Positions 1 to 8,143 of a stretch of 64,000 nucleotides of DNA are shown here, in pieces (within the stretch, counting starts at the first letter, position 1; each line of letters begins with the position of its first letter). The notes beneath the pieces were generated by a model. The model was not told the DNA's origin. It ran no database searches and saw only the letters and a list, made by a program, of their open reading frames with translations. The position numbers and the translations under genes are program-made. This stretch comes from Roseibium sp. MMSF_3412 (lineage in GTDB: Bacteria; Pseudomonadota; Alphaproteobacteria; Rhizobiales; Stappiaceae), in contig NZ_JASHJI010000020.1 of assembly GCF_030733265.1 (NCBI RefSeq), forward strand, positions 1 through 64,000, written 5' to 3'.

Positions 1-213
1 GCCCCCCAACGTCCAGACCGCTACCTGCTCCCGCCGCCCGCGGATGTCAAACGTTCCGACGTTTTGAAGGCCCGGTGCAATCGCGTGCGGGTCCGCACTG
101 CATGCCCTGACGGCCTCGATAAGGTCATTGCTGACAACGATATCCGTGCCAGTGTGGCGGGTCAGGCTTTCCAGGCAGTTGGCGATGGTCAGAGGCCATC
201 CTGAACTCCCATG
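1..213 (-). pseudogene. C-terminal remnant of an adenylate/guanylate cyclase, running off the left edge
   Basis: Read on the minus strand, this stretch gives a peptide with segments such as TIANCLESLTRHTG, TDIVVSNDLI and LQNVGTFDIRGRR. These resemble the end of a class III cyclase domain, where the region after the GDTVN-type motif runs into a conserved LxxxGxxxLRG-like tail. Just upstream the frame meets a stop at 214-216, and no start codon or metal-binding Asp motifs precede the conserved part, so the N-terminal catalytic half is missing in this frame. The 3' end lies beyond position 1. I infer a decayed or frameshifted gene; a sequencing frameshift cannot be excluded. Confidence 0.4.
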
Positions 214-258
214 TCACCGCCTGCGCTGCATCACATTCCGCAATGCGCCCCGCCTCCC

Positions 259-1131
259 TCAGGAGCGCGAGACCTCGTATTTTCCCACGGCGCTCATGTA
301 AAAGATGCAAGGCTCCGCGCCGGTGCAGGTGACCGCGTGCACTGTTGCCCGCCTGGAGCCGAAATAGCTGCCCGGATCGAGCGGTGTGGCCTCAGACAGG
401 CCGGGAGCCTGATGGGTGGCGGTCCCGCTGATGACAACGGCGCGCAGCCAGGCATCGCCCCCGGTTATCGTTCCCTTAAAGCCAGCCGGAAGTTTCAGGA
501 AAGTTCCGTTCTTTTCAGCCTCCGCCGGCGCGCCCCACAGGAACGCCATCTTCGGCTGGTCCGCGCCTTCAGTTGCCCCCGGTGCGTCGACCCAGGCGAC
601 ATCCTCCGCGTCGATCCAGACGATATTGCCGGCCGCGACATTCACCGGAAATTCGCCATTGGCGAAGGCCCGGTCCCTGGGCTGGACGAGATACGGACCC
701 TCCTGGATCTCCAGGAAGGCGCTCGACAGGCCGGCATCTTCGCGCGCGGCCGTGATGTGCGTTGCCCCGGCGGGCTGGGTCCAGAACGAACCCGGCCCCA
801 TCCACATGGGTTCTGCGGCCGGGTCGTCATTGTGAACGGCCCCGCTGATGACGACCGCACGGTAGGTGATGATGTGGATATGCGGCGGCGAGCTGAAGCC
901 CGGCTTGAACCGGATGATGGTGCCGGTCGGCACGTCCTCGCGGATATCGCCCCACAAGACGCCCGCCTGCGGGCCGGCATCGCCGCGCGCCGGGTTCAGC
1001 GGCTGGAAGGCAACGTCTGCGCTCGGCACCACCTCCACCCCCCCGGATGGTTCCGGGTTCTGGGAAGCAGCGGCAACTGCAACAAGCGCGATGACGGCGG
1101 ATGAAGCGACGAGGAGGCTGGAGAAGCGCAT
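259..1131 (-). CDS. Secreted cupin-like protein (DUF4437 type)
   Basis: The 290-residue product begins with a signal peptide-like segment (MRFSSLLVASSAVIALVAVAAA) and is therefore probably periplasmic. It has two cupin-like halves: the first contains PPHIHIITYRAVVISG and GSFWTQPAGATHI, the second AVVISGTATHQ and GSYFGSRRATVHAV. That bicupin layout fits the DUF4437 family, whose reaction is not known. A GGGAG ribosome site lies about 8 bases before the ATG at 1131. It is divergent from a LysR gene 122 bp away, which probably regulates it. The substrate cannot be read from the sequence. Confidence 0.75.
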   Translation of the reverse strand: MRFSSLLVASSAVIALVAVAAASQNPEPSGGVEVVPSADVAFQPLNPARGDAGPQAGVLWGDIREDVPTGTIIRFKPGFSSPPHIHIITYRAVVISGAVHNDDPAAEPMWMGPGSFWTQPAGATHITAAREDAGLSSAFLEIQEGPYLVQPRDRAFANGEFPVNVAAGNIVWIDAEDVAWVDAPGATEGADQPKMAFLWGAPAEAEKNGTFLKLPAGFKGTITGGDAWLRAVVISGTATHQAPGLSEATPLDPGSYFGSRRATVHAVTCTGAEPCIFYMSAVGKYEVSRS

Positions 1132-1253
1132 CTTGAAACTCCCGGGTTCTGGCGCAGCGCACGCGGCGCTTTTCTGTCTCCCGCTTTAAATATGTTCCGC
1201 ATTTCGCTAATAATCGGCGGGTCCTCAAAATTACTATTTGAAAAAACAAAATA

Positions 1254-2210
1254 ATGCCCCTTGATCTGAAGTCCCTGGAATTGTTTGTGCGCGTGGCGGC
1301 ACTCGGCGCGATCGGCAAGGCGGGAGCGGAGTTCGGCCTGTCCGCGACCGCCGCGACCCAGCGTCTGCAGGCGCTGGAGGCAACGATCGGAACGCAGCTG
1401 TTGCACCGGACCACCCGGGCCGTGTCCCTGTCGACGGATGGCGAGATTTTCCTTGCCCATGCCAAGCGCATTCTGGGCGATGTCGAAGAAGCGCTTGCGG
1501 ACATCAGGCCGGACCCCAGGGACATCAAGGGGGAGCTCAGGATCGCCTGTTCAGCGTCCTTCGGCCGCCTGCACATTGCCCCGCATGTGACGGAATTCCT
1601 CCAGAACCACCCCGGCGTTTCGCTTCAGCTTGCCATGAGCGACAGCGTCATCGATATCGTGGAACAGGGGTTCGACATGGCGATCCGCATCGGTGCGCTT
1701 GCGCCCTCGACGCTCAAGGCGCGCAAGCTGGCCGTAAGTCCGAGATGCCTGGTCGCTGCGCCCGGCTATTTGGAACGGCATGGTGTCCCCAACACCCTGG
1801 ACGATCTCAAAAAACACAACTGTCTGGCGCGCGAGGACATGCGCACCTGGTCTCTGGCCGCGCCTGACGGCACAATTCACGATGTCAGGACCAACGGCAA
1901 TTTCTCAAGCACAAGCGCCGAGGCGATCACCGAAGCCGCGCTTTCCGGTCTCGGCATTGCGCGCAAATGCATCTGGGAGATTTCCGATCACCTGACCAAC
2001 GGAACGCTTGTTCAGGTTCTGGAGGGCCATTCCGTCTCGCCCTTCTGGCAGGTCTTCGCCGTCCGCCCGCCGTCGCGCCTGCCCCCGGCCCGCGTGCGCG
2101 CCTTTACGGATTTCCTGGAAGCAAGGTTCAGACACGTGCCGGCCCTGTGCGGCAAGGGGCATGAAGACACAGGCAGCGACACCCGGCCTTTCCGCCGCGC
2201 TGGAGCCTGA
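1254..2210 (+). CDS. LysR-family transcriptional regulator
   Basis: The 318-residue protein has an N-terminal winged HTH at about residues 3-62 (LKSLELFVRVAALGAIGKAG, then SATAATQRLQALE), followed by a LysR substrate-binding domain (residues ~90-295) with the usual LRIACSASFGRLHIAP opening. Length and order are standard. It is transcribed away from the cupin gene and so probably acts on the shared 122-bp intergenic region. The ATG at 1254 has no obvious Shine-Dalgarno sequence. The last ~20 residues are low-complexity and beyond the usual domain end. Confidence 0.88.
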   Translation: MPLDLKSLELFVRVAALGAIGKAGAEFGLSATAATQRLQALEATIGTQLLHRTTRAVSLSTDGEIFLAHAKRILGDVEEALADIRPDPRDIKGELRIACSASFGRLHIAPHVTEFLQNHPGVSLQLAMSDSVIDIVEQGFDMAIRIGALAPSTLKARKLAVSPRCLVAAPGYLERHGVPNTLDDLKKHNCLAREDMRTWSLAAPDGTIHDVRTNGNFSSTSAEAITEAALSGLGIARKCIWEISDHLTNGTLVQVLEGHSVSPFWQVFAVRPPSRLPPARVRAFTDFLEARFRHVPALCGKGHEDTGSDTRPFRRAGA

Positions 2211-2251
2211 GCCCGGTCCCGTTTTCGCGTTGCGATTGAAACTGGCGGCGC

Positions 2252-2281
2252 AAAAAAGCCCCGCCGAAAATCAGCGGGGCT
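2252..2281 (-). terminator. Rho-independent terminator
   Basis: An 8-bp GC-rich stem (AGCCCCGC at 2257-2264 with GCGGGGCT at 2274-2281) is followed on the minus strand by a run of six T. It fits the end of the leftward VPLPA-CTERM transcript, although it lies about 140 bp past that stop codon. Confidence 0.7.
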
Positions 2282-2420
2282 GGAAAGTCGTTCCAGAACG
2301 CACAGACGCGTGCGCCCTTGAATTTTACGACCCGAAGGATGTCTCAAAGGCTGGTGAAACATCCGATTGTGTGCAGACCCGGCGGACCAGCCGCCGAAAT
2401 CTTGTTATCGGGTCCTGTTA

Positions 2421-3041
2421 TCAGGCCTTCTTGCGGCGGCGGCTTGCGAAGCCGGCAAATCCAAGCGCGGTGCCGAGCAGGAGAACGGATGCCGGAAGCG
2501 GAACCACGTTCACCTTGCTGTAGTGAAGCGCCTTGATTTTGAAGTTGTCGTTCTTGTCCCAGGCACCGATGCCGAACATCGTGCCCTGCCAGATGCTGTT
2601 GAACGTGTAGGTCGCAAACCCGGTTCCCGGGATGTTCACGTTACGCGCAATCACACCCAACGGTCCGCCATCGACCGTCGCGAACGAAAATTCGTCGTTG
2701 CTGTCTACGTAGGAGAACGTGACGGCTTCGAGAATGACTTCATGATCGAAGGTGAACTTGACGATGTCGTTTCTGTTGCGGCCGTCAACCTGGTGGCTGT
2801 CGCCCCTGTGGCTGTAGACGCCGAGCCCGGTGCTGTATTGACCGGCAATGCCGCAGCTCAGGCAGATTGAGCCCGCGTTGTTGAAAGTTCCGCCGTCCAC
2901 GGTGACATTGACCACACCATCGGTGTAGACATCCCCGTCGACGTTATAGTCGGTCGGTCCGTTGAAGTAGACCGGAGCCGCTTGAGCGGCCGTTGCACTG
3001 ACTGAAAAGACAATTGCAGCGGCCAAGGTAGCAAGTTTCAT
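2421..3041 (-). CDS. Secreted VPLPA-CTERM sorting-domain protein
   Basis: The ~206-residue protein starts with a signal peptide (MKLATLAAAIVFSVSATAAQA) and ends with VPLPASVLLLGTALG..., a hydrophobic segment and a basic tail RRRKKA. That tripartite tail is the PEP-CTERM/VPLPA-CTERM signal recognised by exosortases, so the protein is probably processed at the inner membrane and exported. The mature part has two Cys residues (CLSCG) and no recognised catalytic motif. The ATG at 3041 is preferred because GGGGG lies about 6 bases upstream; a GTG at 3053 is also in frame. No exosortase gene is in this window. Confidence 0.82.
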   Translation of the reverse strand: MKLATLAAAIVFSVSATAAQAAPVYFNGPTDYNVDGDVYTDGVVNVTVDGGTFNNAGSICLSCGIAGQYSTGLGVYSHRGDSHQVDGRNRNDIVKFTFDHEVILEAVTFSYVDSNDEFSFATVDGGPLGVIARNVNIPGTGFATYTFNSIWQGTMFGIGAWDKNDNFKIKALHYSKVNVVPLPASVLLLGTALGFAGFASRRRKKA

Positions 3042-3463
3042 CACAACCCCCACTTACAAAATTGGATTAATTAACCTTGATATTGCACACATCGCGAAAA
3101 CTACCGAACAACCTGACCTAACGCAAGGCTAAAAATTCCGGCTTGAATTTCCTTTTTTGCGAGATTGCAACGCAGAAAAAAATTAATCTAATTCAATAAG
3201 TTATAAAGAAAATAATGGATTGCAACCTCGCTGTCGGATCGGTAGAAAATGACGCAGGGGAAGCTTCAAAAATGCCCATTTTTCAGCCCGAAACACACCC
3301 ACGATTCGGCGTCATCCAGCACGTTTCCGGCCCCTGCCTTAACCTTCCCGCAGAGGTGCCACAACTCATGCGTTAATCACAATGGGTCCCTCAAGAGCGC
3401 AATCCCGCACCGGCGCGGGCGAACCTGCCAATCGCGCTGACCGGAAACCAAATGAGGAAAAAA
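3042..3463. other. Gene-free AT-rich stretch
   Basis: This 420-bp stretch lies between the VPLPA-CTERM gene and the tRNA. It is markedly AT-rich from about 3055 to 3230 and presumably holds the VPLPA gene promoter. I see no convincing gene or repeat in it. Confidence 0.5.
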
Positions 3464-3540
3464 TGGTGGGCCCGGAGGGACTCGAACCCCCAACCAATCC
3501 GTTATGAGCGGACGGCTCTAACCAATTGAGCTACAGGCCC
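3464..3540 (-). tRNA. tRNA with CAU anticodon, probably tRNA-Ile2 (lysidine type)
   Basis: A complete 77-nt cloverleaf is read on the minus strand, with the CCA encoded (complement of 3464-3466). The acceptor stem GGGCCTG/CGGGCCC contains C4-G69 and C5-G68. The D stem is GCTC/GAGC, the anticodon loop is CTCATAA, and the T loop is TTCGAGT. CAU is shared by Met and Ile2; the C4-G69/C5-G68 pairs and discriminator A are features used by TilS for Ile2, so I favour isoleucine, although automatic tools may call it Met. A run of six T follows the gene and can serve as terminator. Confidence 0.93.
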
Positions 3541-3835
3541 ACGGCCCGGTAATCGGTAAGCCGGTTGCCGGGCACACAGTCCCTATACCATGGCGAACCG
3601 GCTGGGCAAGTGCTTTGCATGGTCAAACCGAAAAAGGTCCTGGAAAGACCGGGCATTGCGGCCGCTCGCGGGTGTTGAGGCAGAACTTAGCCGAAGCCCC
3701 GGGATCGGCGCGGACGGCACCGCGCCATGCGCTCCATCGGATCACCAAGAAAATGGTTCCGTTCCCTTAAGGCTTGAGGTCTAAACTGACACCGTATCTG
3801 ACACGCCCGCCGATGGACCAAAAGCCGGAGCCGAC

Positions 3836-4903
3836 ATGCGAAGTCCCCTTCTGACCGCAACCCTGACGGTCCTTCTCATCTGCATGATCGGCTGGCTGCT
3901 GGTCGTCGGACGTTCGCTGCTGCTGCCCTTCGTGATCGCGCTCATCGTCTGGTACATGATCAACTCGCTCGCCCACGCGTTCCAGAAGATCCCGATCGGA
4001 CCCTGGCGCCTGCCCGGGTTCGTCGCTTTCACCTTCGCCCTTCTGGCCATCTTCGCCGCCAGTACCGTCGTGCTCGACATCGTCACCGTCAATCTTGCCC
4101 AGCTCGCCCAGGACGCGCCCACCTACCAGCGGCGCCTTGAGGAAATCTTCGACCAGTTCTCGTCCCATTTCGACCTGAACGATCCGATCGAACTGAAAGA
4201 CCTCCTGCCGGACAGCGTCGTCCCGCGCATGGTGACGGCAGGCGCGAGCCTGGTCACGACGCTGGCGGGCTCCGCCAGCCTTGTCTTCATCTATGTCCTC
4301 TTTCTGGTGCTGGAGCAGTCCACCTTCGACCGCAAGTTCGAACGCCTGTTCGCAACGCCCGAGCGTGCGCAGTCCGCCTTCGCGATCCGTGCGGAAATCA
4401 ACCGCTCGATAATGCATTACTTTTCGATCAAGACCGCGGTCTCGGTCGCGACCGGTGCCCTGACCAGCCTCGTCCTGATCCTGATCGGCCTGCCTTACGC
4501 GGCTCTTTTCGGCTTCATCGCCTTCCTGTTGAACTACATTCCGACGATCGGCTCGCTGATCGGGGTTATTTTCCCGAGCCTGCTTGCCGTTGTCTATTAC
4601 GACACGCTCGGCCCCTTCTTCGCGATCGCCACCGGTCTCGGTCTCATTCAGTTCGCCATCGGCAATCTTGTGGAGCCCAAGCTGATGGGCTCGAACCTCA
4701 ACCTCTCGGGCCTTGTCATCATGCTCTCGCTGGCCTTCTGGGGCGCGATCTGGGGCATTGTCGGTATGGTCCTGTGTGTGCCCCTCACCGTGATGATCGT
4801 CATTGTCTGCGCGCGCTTCGAAAGTTCGCGCCCGATTGCCGTCCTGCTATCGGAGACCGGTGAGGTCGGCTTTGAAAAGCAGAAGGGTACGGGATCGGTC
4901 TGA
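3836..4903 (+). CDS. AI-2E family (UPF0118/PerM-like) membrane transporter
   Basis: The 355-residue protein has about seven to eight hydrophobic segments: an N-terminal pair (residues ~5-45), one near 60-85, then a cluster from ~125 onward. It carries the family's conserved C-terminal region, including LNYIPTIGSLIGVIFP and GNLVEPKLMG. These motifs define the AI-2E/PerM exporter family. Substrates vary in the family (autoinducer-2, ions, others), so the cargo is unknown. GGAG lies 5 bases before the ATG. It reads in the same direction as the SIMPL gene 124 bp downstream. Confidence 0.9.
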   Translation: MRSPLLTATLTVLLICMIGWLLVVGRSLLLPFVIALIVWYMINSLAHAFQKIPIGPWRLPGFVAFTFALLAIFAASTVVLDIVTVNLAQLAQDAPTYQRRLEEIFDQFSSHFDLNDPIELKDLLPDSVVPRMVTAGASLVTTLAGSASLVFIYVLFLVLEQSTFDRKFERLFATPERAQSAFAIRAEINRSIMHYFSIKTAVSVATGALTSLVLILIGLPYAALFGFIAFLLNYIPTIGSLIGVIFPSLLAVVYYDTLGPFFAIATGLGLIQFAIGNLVEPKLMGSNLNLSGLVIMLSLAFWGAIWGIVGMVLCVPLTVMIVIVCARFESSRPIAVLLSETGEVGFEKQKGTGSV

Positions 4904-5027
4904 ATTCCGTGGCACCCTGAACCAAGCCTTTGAAAATGAACGGAAGCTGAACCGGCGAGCCTTATCCGTGCCGCAATGGCCACCCATGTTCACGCACACG
5001 TGAAATACAGCCTGAAAGGATTTTTCA

Positions 5028-5789
5028 ATGACAGGTTTTATCGCCGTGCTGCGCGGCAAAAGACTGGCTTTCGTGCATGGCTTCGCCCTCGCGGTGGGGC
5101 TTGCACTGGCGCTTTCAACCGCGATCCCGTCTTCCGCGCAGGAGACGGTGCCGTCCAGTGGCACCATCACCATGGACGGCCGGGGCACGGTTACCGTTGC
5201 CCCCGACATGGCGGTGATCACCACCAATGTCGCCACCACCGGCAAGACGGCAGCCGATGCGCTGTCGGAAAACTCGGCGGCGATCGCCAAGGTGATCGAT
5301 GCCATCAAGAATGCCGGTATCGAGGCAAAGGATATCCAGACGCGCGGCTTCGGCATCTATCCGCGCTATGAGCGCATCACGGACGGGTCCAACCGCCAGC
5401 CGAACATTATCGGCTACGAGGTCCGCAACGGGGTCGAGGTCAATATCCGCGACATCGCCAAACTCGGCGATATCCTGTCCCTGGTTGTCGACAGCGGCGC
5501 GAATTCCGTCGACGGCATCCGTTTCGACGTAAGCGACCCGGCCGAGAAGCTCGACGAAGCGCGCAAGAAGGCCGTCGAGGCCGCACGCCACAAGGCGGAA
5601 GTCTTTGCAAGCGCCGCCGGCGTTGAACTCGGCGAGATCCTGTCGATATCGGAAACCGGCACGCAGGTGCCGCGCCCGCAGATGATGCGCGCGAGTGCCG
5701 TGATGGCCGCCAGCCCCGAGTCCGTGCCGATCGAGGCCGGTGAGGAAACCATCGGCGCCAACGTCACGATCCAGTGGGCGCTGAAGTAG
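5028..5789 (+). CDS. SIMPL domain (DUF541) periplasmic protein
   Basis: The 253-residue protein has an N-terminal signal peptide ending near SSAQ (residues ~1-38) and then a SIMPL/DUF541 domain opening with ITMDGRGTVTVAPDMAVI. The domain continues through IQTRGFGIYPRYE and DEARKKAVEAARHKAEVFA, hallmarks of the family. SIMPL proteins (BP26/OMP28, YggE) are periplasmic and linked to oxidative stress tolerance; the biochemical role is unsettled. AAAGGA lies upstream of the ATG. The gene converges on the GNAT gene across a GC-rich inverted repeat around 5808-5833. Confidence 0.9.
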   Translation: MTGFIAVLRGKRLAFVHGFALAVGLALALSTAIPSSAQETVPSSGTITMDGRGTVTVAPDMAVITTNVATTGKTAADALSENSAAIAKVIDAIKNAGIEAKDIQTRGFGIYPRYERITDGSNRQPNIIGYEVRNGVEVNIRDIAKLGDILSLVVDSGANSVDGIRFDVSDPAEKLDEARKKAVEAARHKAEVFASAAGVELGEILSISETGTQVPRPQMMRASAVMAASPESVPIEAGEETIGANVTIQWALK

Positions 5790-5833
5790 CGCACCCATAC
5801 CTGGCTTCCCGGTCCCGCATGCGGGGGACCGGG

Positions 5834-6421
5834 TCAGAACTTCCGGTACCAGACCTGCATCGGCTTTTCGGTCTCTGACGCGTCACCGATATCCTGCCAG
5901 GGAAATGTAACGATCACACCGTCCAGTTTCTTGTAGCCGCGCTTGCGCCAGAACGGGTCCAGCGGCCGGTAAGCTGCCGGCCGCATCGGATGATCGTCCG
6001 GCCGGATGACACCGCAGAAGACAGCCTCGCCGAAGCCCAGTTTCTTCGCATGGGCCTCGCGCTCGTCGAAAAAGCGATGACCGATGCCCTGGCCGCGATA
6101 GGCCGGATCAAGCACGGATTCGGCAAGATAGAAGATCTTCTCCGGATCATAGCCGCGCTCCCGCAGCGGCTGCTGGAACGCCTCGTATTCATCGCCGAGC
6201 GGCTCGCCGGTGGCAGCGCCCACCAGCTGTGCACCGTCATAGGCGCCCACGATCAGGGCGCCCTCGGTCTCCGCATAGCGCTGCAGGTATTTCGCCTCGT
6301 ACTCCATGGAACCGTCATAAAGATACGGCCAGTCGTGAAAAACGGATATCCGCAGCCGGGCGAGGTCCCCGAGTGCATTTTTCAGGTCTTCGCCTGTTAA
6401 AGTTCTTATCTCGACCGGCAC
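5834..6421 (-). CDS. GNAT-family N-acetyltransferase
   Basis: The ~195-residue protein has the GNAT core: LIVGAYDGAQLVGAATG (beta4 region), then FYLAESVLDPAYRGQGIGHRFF, which contains the acetyl-CoA binding R/Q-x-x-G-x-G/A signature as RGQGIG. The C-terminal part includes RPAAYRPLDPFWRKRGY, typical of this subgroup. The acceptor substrate is unknown. A GTG at 6421 with GAGAGGG six bases upstream is the preferred start; a TTG at 6436 is also in frame. It is divergent from speD. Confidence 0.88.
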   Translation of the reverse strand: MPVEIRTLTGEDLKNALGDLARLRISVFHDWPYLYDGSMEYEAKYLQRYAETEGALIVGAYDGAQLVGAATGEPLGDEYEAFQQPLRERGYDPEKIFYLAESVLDPAYRGQGIGHRFFDEREAHAKKLGFGEAVFCGVIRPDDHPMRPAAYRPLDPFWRKRGYKKLDGVIVTFPWQDIGDASETEKPMQVWYRKF

Positions 6422-6606
6422 ACCTAACCCTCTCAAACAACGGCATGATTTTCAGCACCGATCGGACCAGCCCGGAGCGATCCTGTTTGCATCGCAACAT
6501 CGGCTCCAGAATTTTGCAGATTTCCCATTGAGATTAAACACTCTTTTCTGTAAGGAGTGCGCTCCGGAAATTACACCGGGGACATCTGCTGGTTTGGGAG
6601 AGCGAT

Positions 6607-7164
6607 ATGGAAAGCAACGCCCTCTTCGAACTGGGGATGGACTTGGAGGCTCGTGTAGCAGAAGACGCAATCAGCGTTGCCGAGCCAAGAAGCACCACCC
6701 AGAGGGAAGAAAACGTTTCTAATGCGGCCGCCGGCATCTTTGCCGATGACCGCCTGGATCACTTCATTCAGAAGGAAGGGGTCCACTGCGCTGGTGCGCA
6801 TCTGATTATTGATCTTTACGACGCCGAGAGGCTCGACGATCTGCCCCATGTCGAACAGGCTCTGCGCGCCTGTGTCAACGAAGCAGGCGCGACCCTCTTG
6901 CACATCCACCTGCACCCGTTCGAACCGACCGGCGTGTCAGGTGTCGCCGTGCTGGCGGAAAGCCACATTTCCGTCCACACCTGGCCCGAGGCGGGTTACG
7001 CGGCGTTCGACGTTTTCATGTGCGGCGATGCCAAGCCTGAAAAATGCGTCGACGTTTTGCGCAACGCCTTCAATCCGGGCAAGACCGCGGTCTCCGAATT
7101 GCTGCGCGGGCGCGAGGTTGCCAACCAGCTGTCGAAACCGCACACGCTGGAAGCGGCCGAATGA
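6607..7164 (+). CDS. speD: S-adenosylmethionine decarboxylase proenzyme
   Basis: This makes decarboxylated AdoMet, the aminopropyl donor for spermidine. The product is 185 residues, with the prokaryotic SpeH-type core beginning near residue 58 (GVHCAGAHLIIDLYDAERLD). The self-cleavage site AE-SHISVHTWPE is present, giving a pyruvoyl group from Ser119 after cleavage behind Glu118. C-terminal FDVFMCGDAKPEKC is also conserved. The first ~55 residues are an extension beyond the minimal family length. The ATG at 6607 has GGGAG upstream. It overlaps speE by ATGA, so the two are translationally coupled. Confidence 0.95.
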   Translation: MESNALFELGMDLEARVAEDAISVAEPRSTTQREENVSNAAAGIFADDRLDHFIQKEGVHCAGAHLIIDLYDAERLDDLPHVEQALRACVNEAGATLLHIHLHPFEPTGVSGVAVLAESHISVHTWPEAGYAAFDVFMCGDAKPEKCVDVLRNAFNPGKTAVSELLRGREVANQLSKPHTLEAAE

Positions 7165-8033
7165 GCGACGGACTGGTCTTCAACGAAACCCTTTATCCGG
7201 GGGTTCAGGTCAGCTACGGCTGCGACCGGATCCTCTACCAGGAAAAGACGGAGCACCAGGACCTGGTGCTCTTTTCCAACCCGGTCTTCGGCAAGATCCT
7301 GATGCTGGACGGGGTGACCCAGGTCACCACGGCGGACGAGTTCATCTATCACGAGATGATGTCCCACGTGCCGATCATCGCCCACGGCGCGGCAAGGAAC
7401 GTCCTCATTGTCGGCGGCGGCGATTGCGGCCTCGCCGAGGAAGTTCTCAAGCACCGGACGGTCGAGAAGCTGGTTCAGGTGGAAATCGATGCCTCGGTGG
7501 TGGAGTTCTCCAAGGAACACTTCGCGGATTTCAATACCGGTGTCGTCGAAGATCCGCGTTTTGAACTGGTCATTGCCGACGGCATGAAATTTGCCGCTGA
7601 GACCGATCGCACATTCGACGTCGTCATCGTCGACAGCACCGATCCGCATGGCCCCGGTGCCGTTCTCTTTTCCGAAGAGTTCTACCGAAACGTTCACAGC
7701 ATGCTGACACCCGGCGGTGTCCTGGTAACGCAGAACGGTGTGCCGTTCCTGCAGCGCGACGAACTGGTGACGAGCATCGAGCGTTTCTCCCGCATCTTCA
7801 AGGATGCGGCTGCGTATATCGCGGCAATCCCGACCTATTTCGGCGGTCACATGACGCTGGGCTGGGCGACCGACAATGCCGATCTGCGCAGGCAGGCGGC
7901 AACCGTGCTGGAAGAGCGCTTTAGTGCGGCCGGTTTCCAGACCAGGTATTACACACCTGACGTGCACGCTGCTGCATTCGCCCTGCCCCGCTTCATTCTG
8001 GATGCTGTCGAAGAAGGCCGCACCAGGGCCTGA
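7161..8033 (+). CDS. speE: Spermidine synthase (polyamine aminopropyltransferase)
   Basis: This enzyme transfers the aminopropyl group of decarboxylated AdoMet to putrescine. The 290-residue protein shows the family order: N-terminal beta domain (QVSYGCDRILYQEKTEHQDL), LMLDGVTQVTTADEFIYHEM, the AdoMet-binding loop VLIVGGGDCGLAEEVLKH, and the catalytic segment IVDSTDPHGPGAVLFSEEFY. The glycine-rich loop has Cys where most members have Gly (GGGDGG). The start at 7161 forms the ATGA overlap with speD and removes a 39-residue in-frame extension lying inside speD. Confidence 0.95.
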   Translation: MSDGLVFNETLYPGVQVSYGCDRILYQEKTEHQDLVLFSNPVFGKILMLDGVTQVTTADEFIYHEMMSHVPIIAHGAARNVLIVGGGDCGLAEEVLKHRTVEKLVQVEIDASVVEFSKEHFADFNTGVVEDPRFELVIADGMKFAAETDRTFDVVIVDSTDPHGPGAVLFSEEFYRNVHSMLTPGGVLVTQNGVPFLQRDELVTSIERFSRIFKDAAAYIAAIPTYFGGHMTLGWATDNADLRRQAATVLEERFSAAGFQTRYYTPDVHAAAFALPRFILDAVEEGRTRA

Positions 8034-8061
8034 GAGGATTGACCTCCATTGTGCAGACGCG

Positions 8062-8101
8062 CTGTTGCCCGGAGGGACTGGCTTTGGGCTCCGGGCAACA
8101 G
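8062..8101. terminator. Long perfect stem-loop between convergent speE and chemoreceptor genes
   Basis: CTGTTGCCCGGAG (8062-8074) is the exact inverted repeat of 8089-8101, giving a 13-bp stem with a 14-base loop. No T run follows on either strand, so it may be a bidirectional transcript end or an RNA-stabilising structure rather than a classical intrinsic terminator. Confidence 0.5.
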
Positions 8102-8143
8102 GCAGCAGACAAGTCGCACAGGCGAACCGAATGCGCTTTTTCG

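Noticed and set aside
211-1104. A 297-residue open frame antisense to the cupin gene
   Set aside because: It has no recognisable domain and the minus-strand reading has a signal peptide, ribosome site and bicupin motifs.
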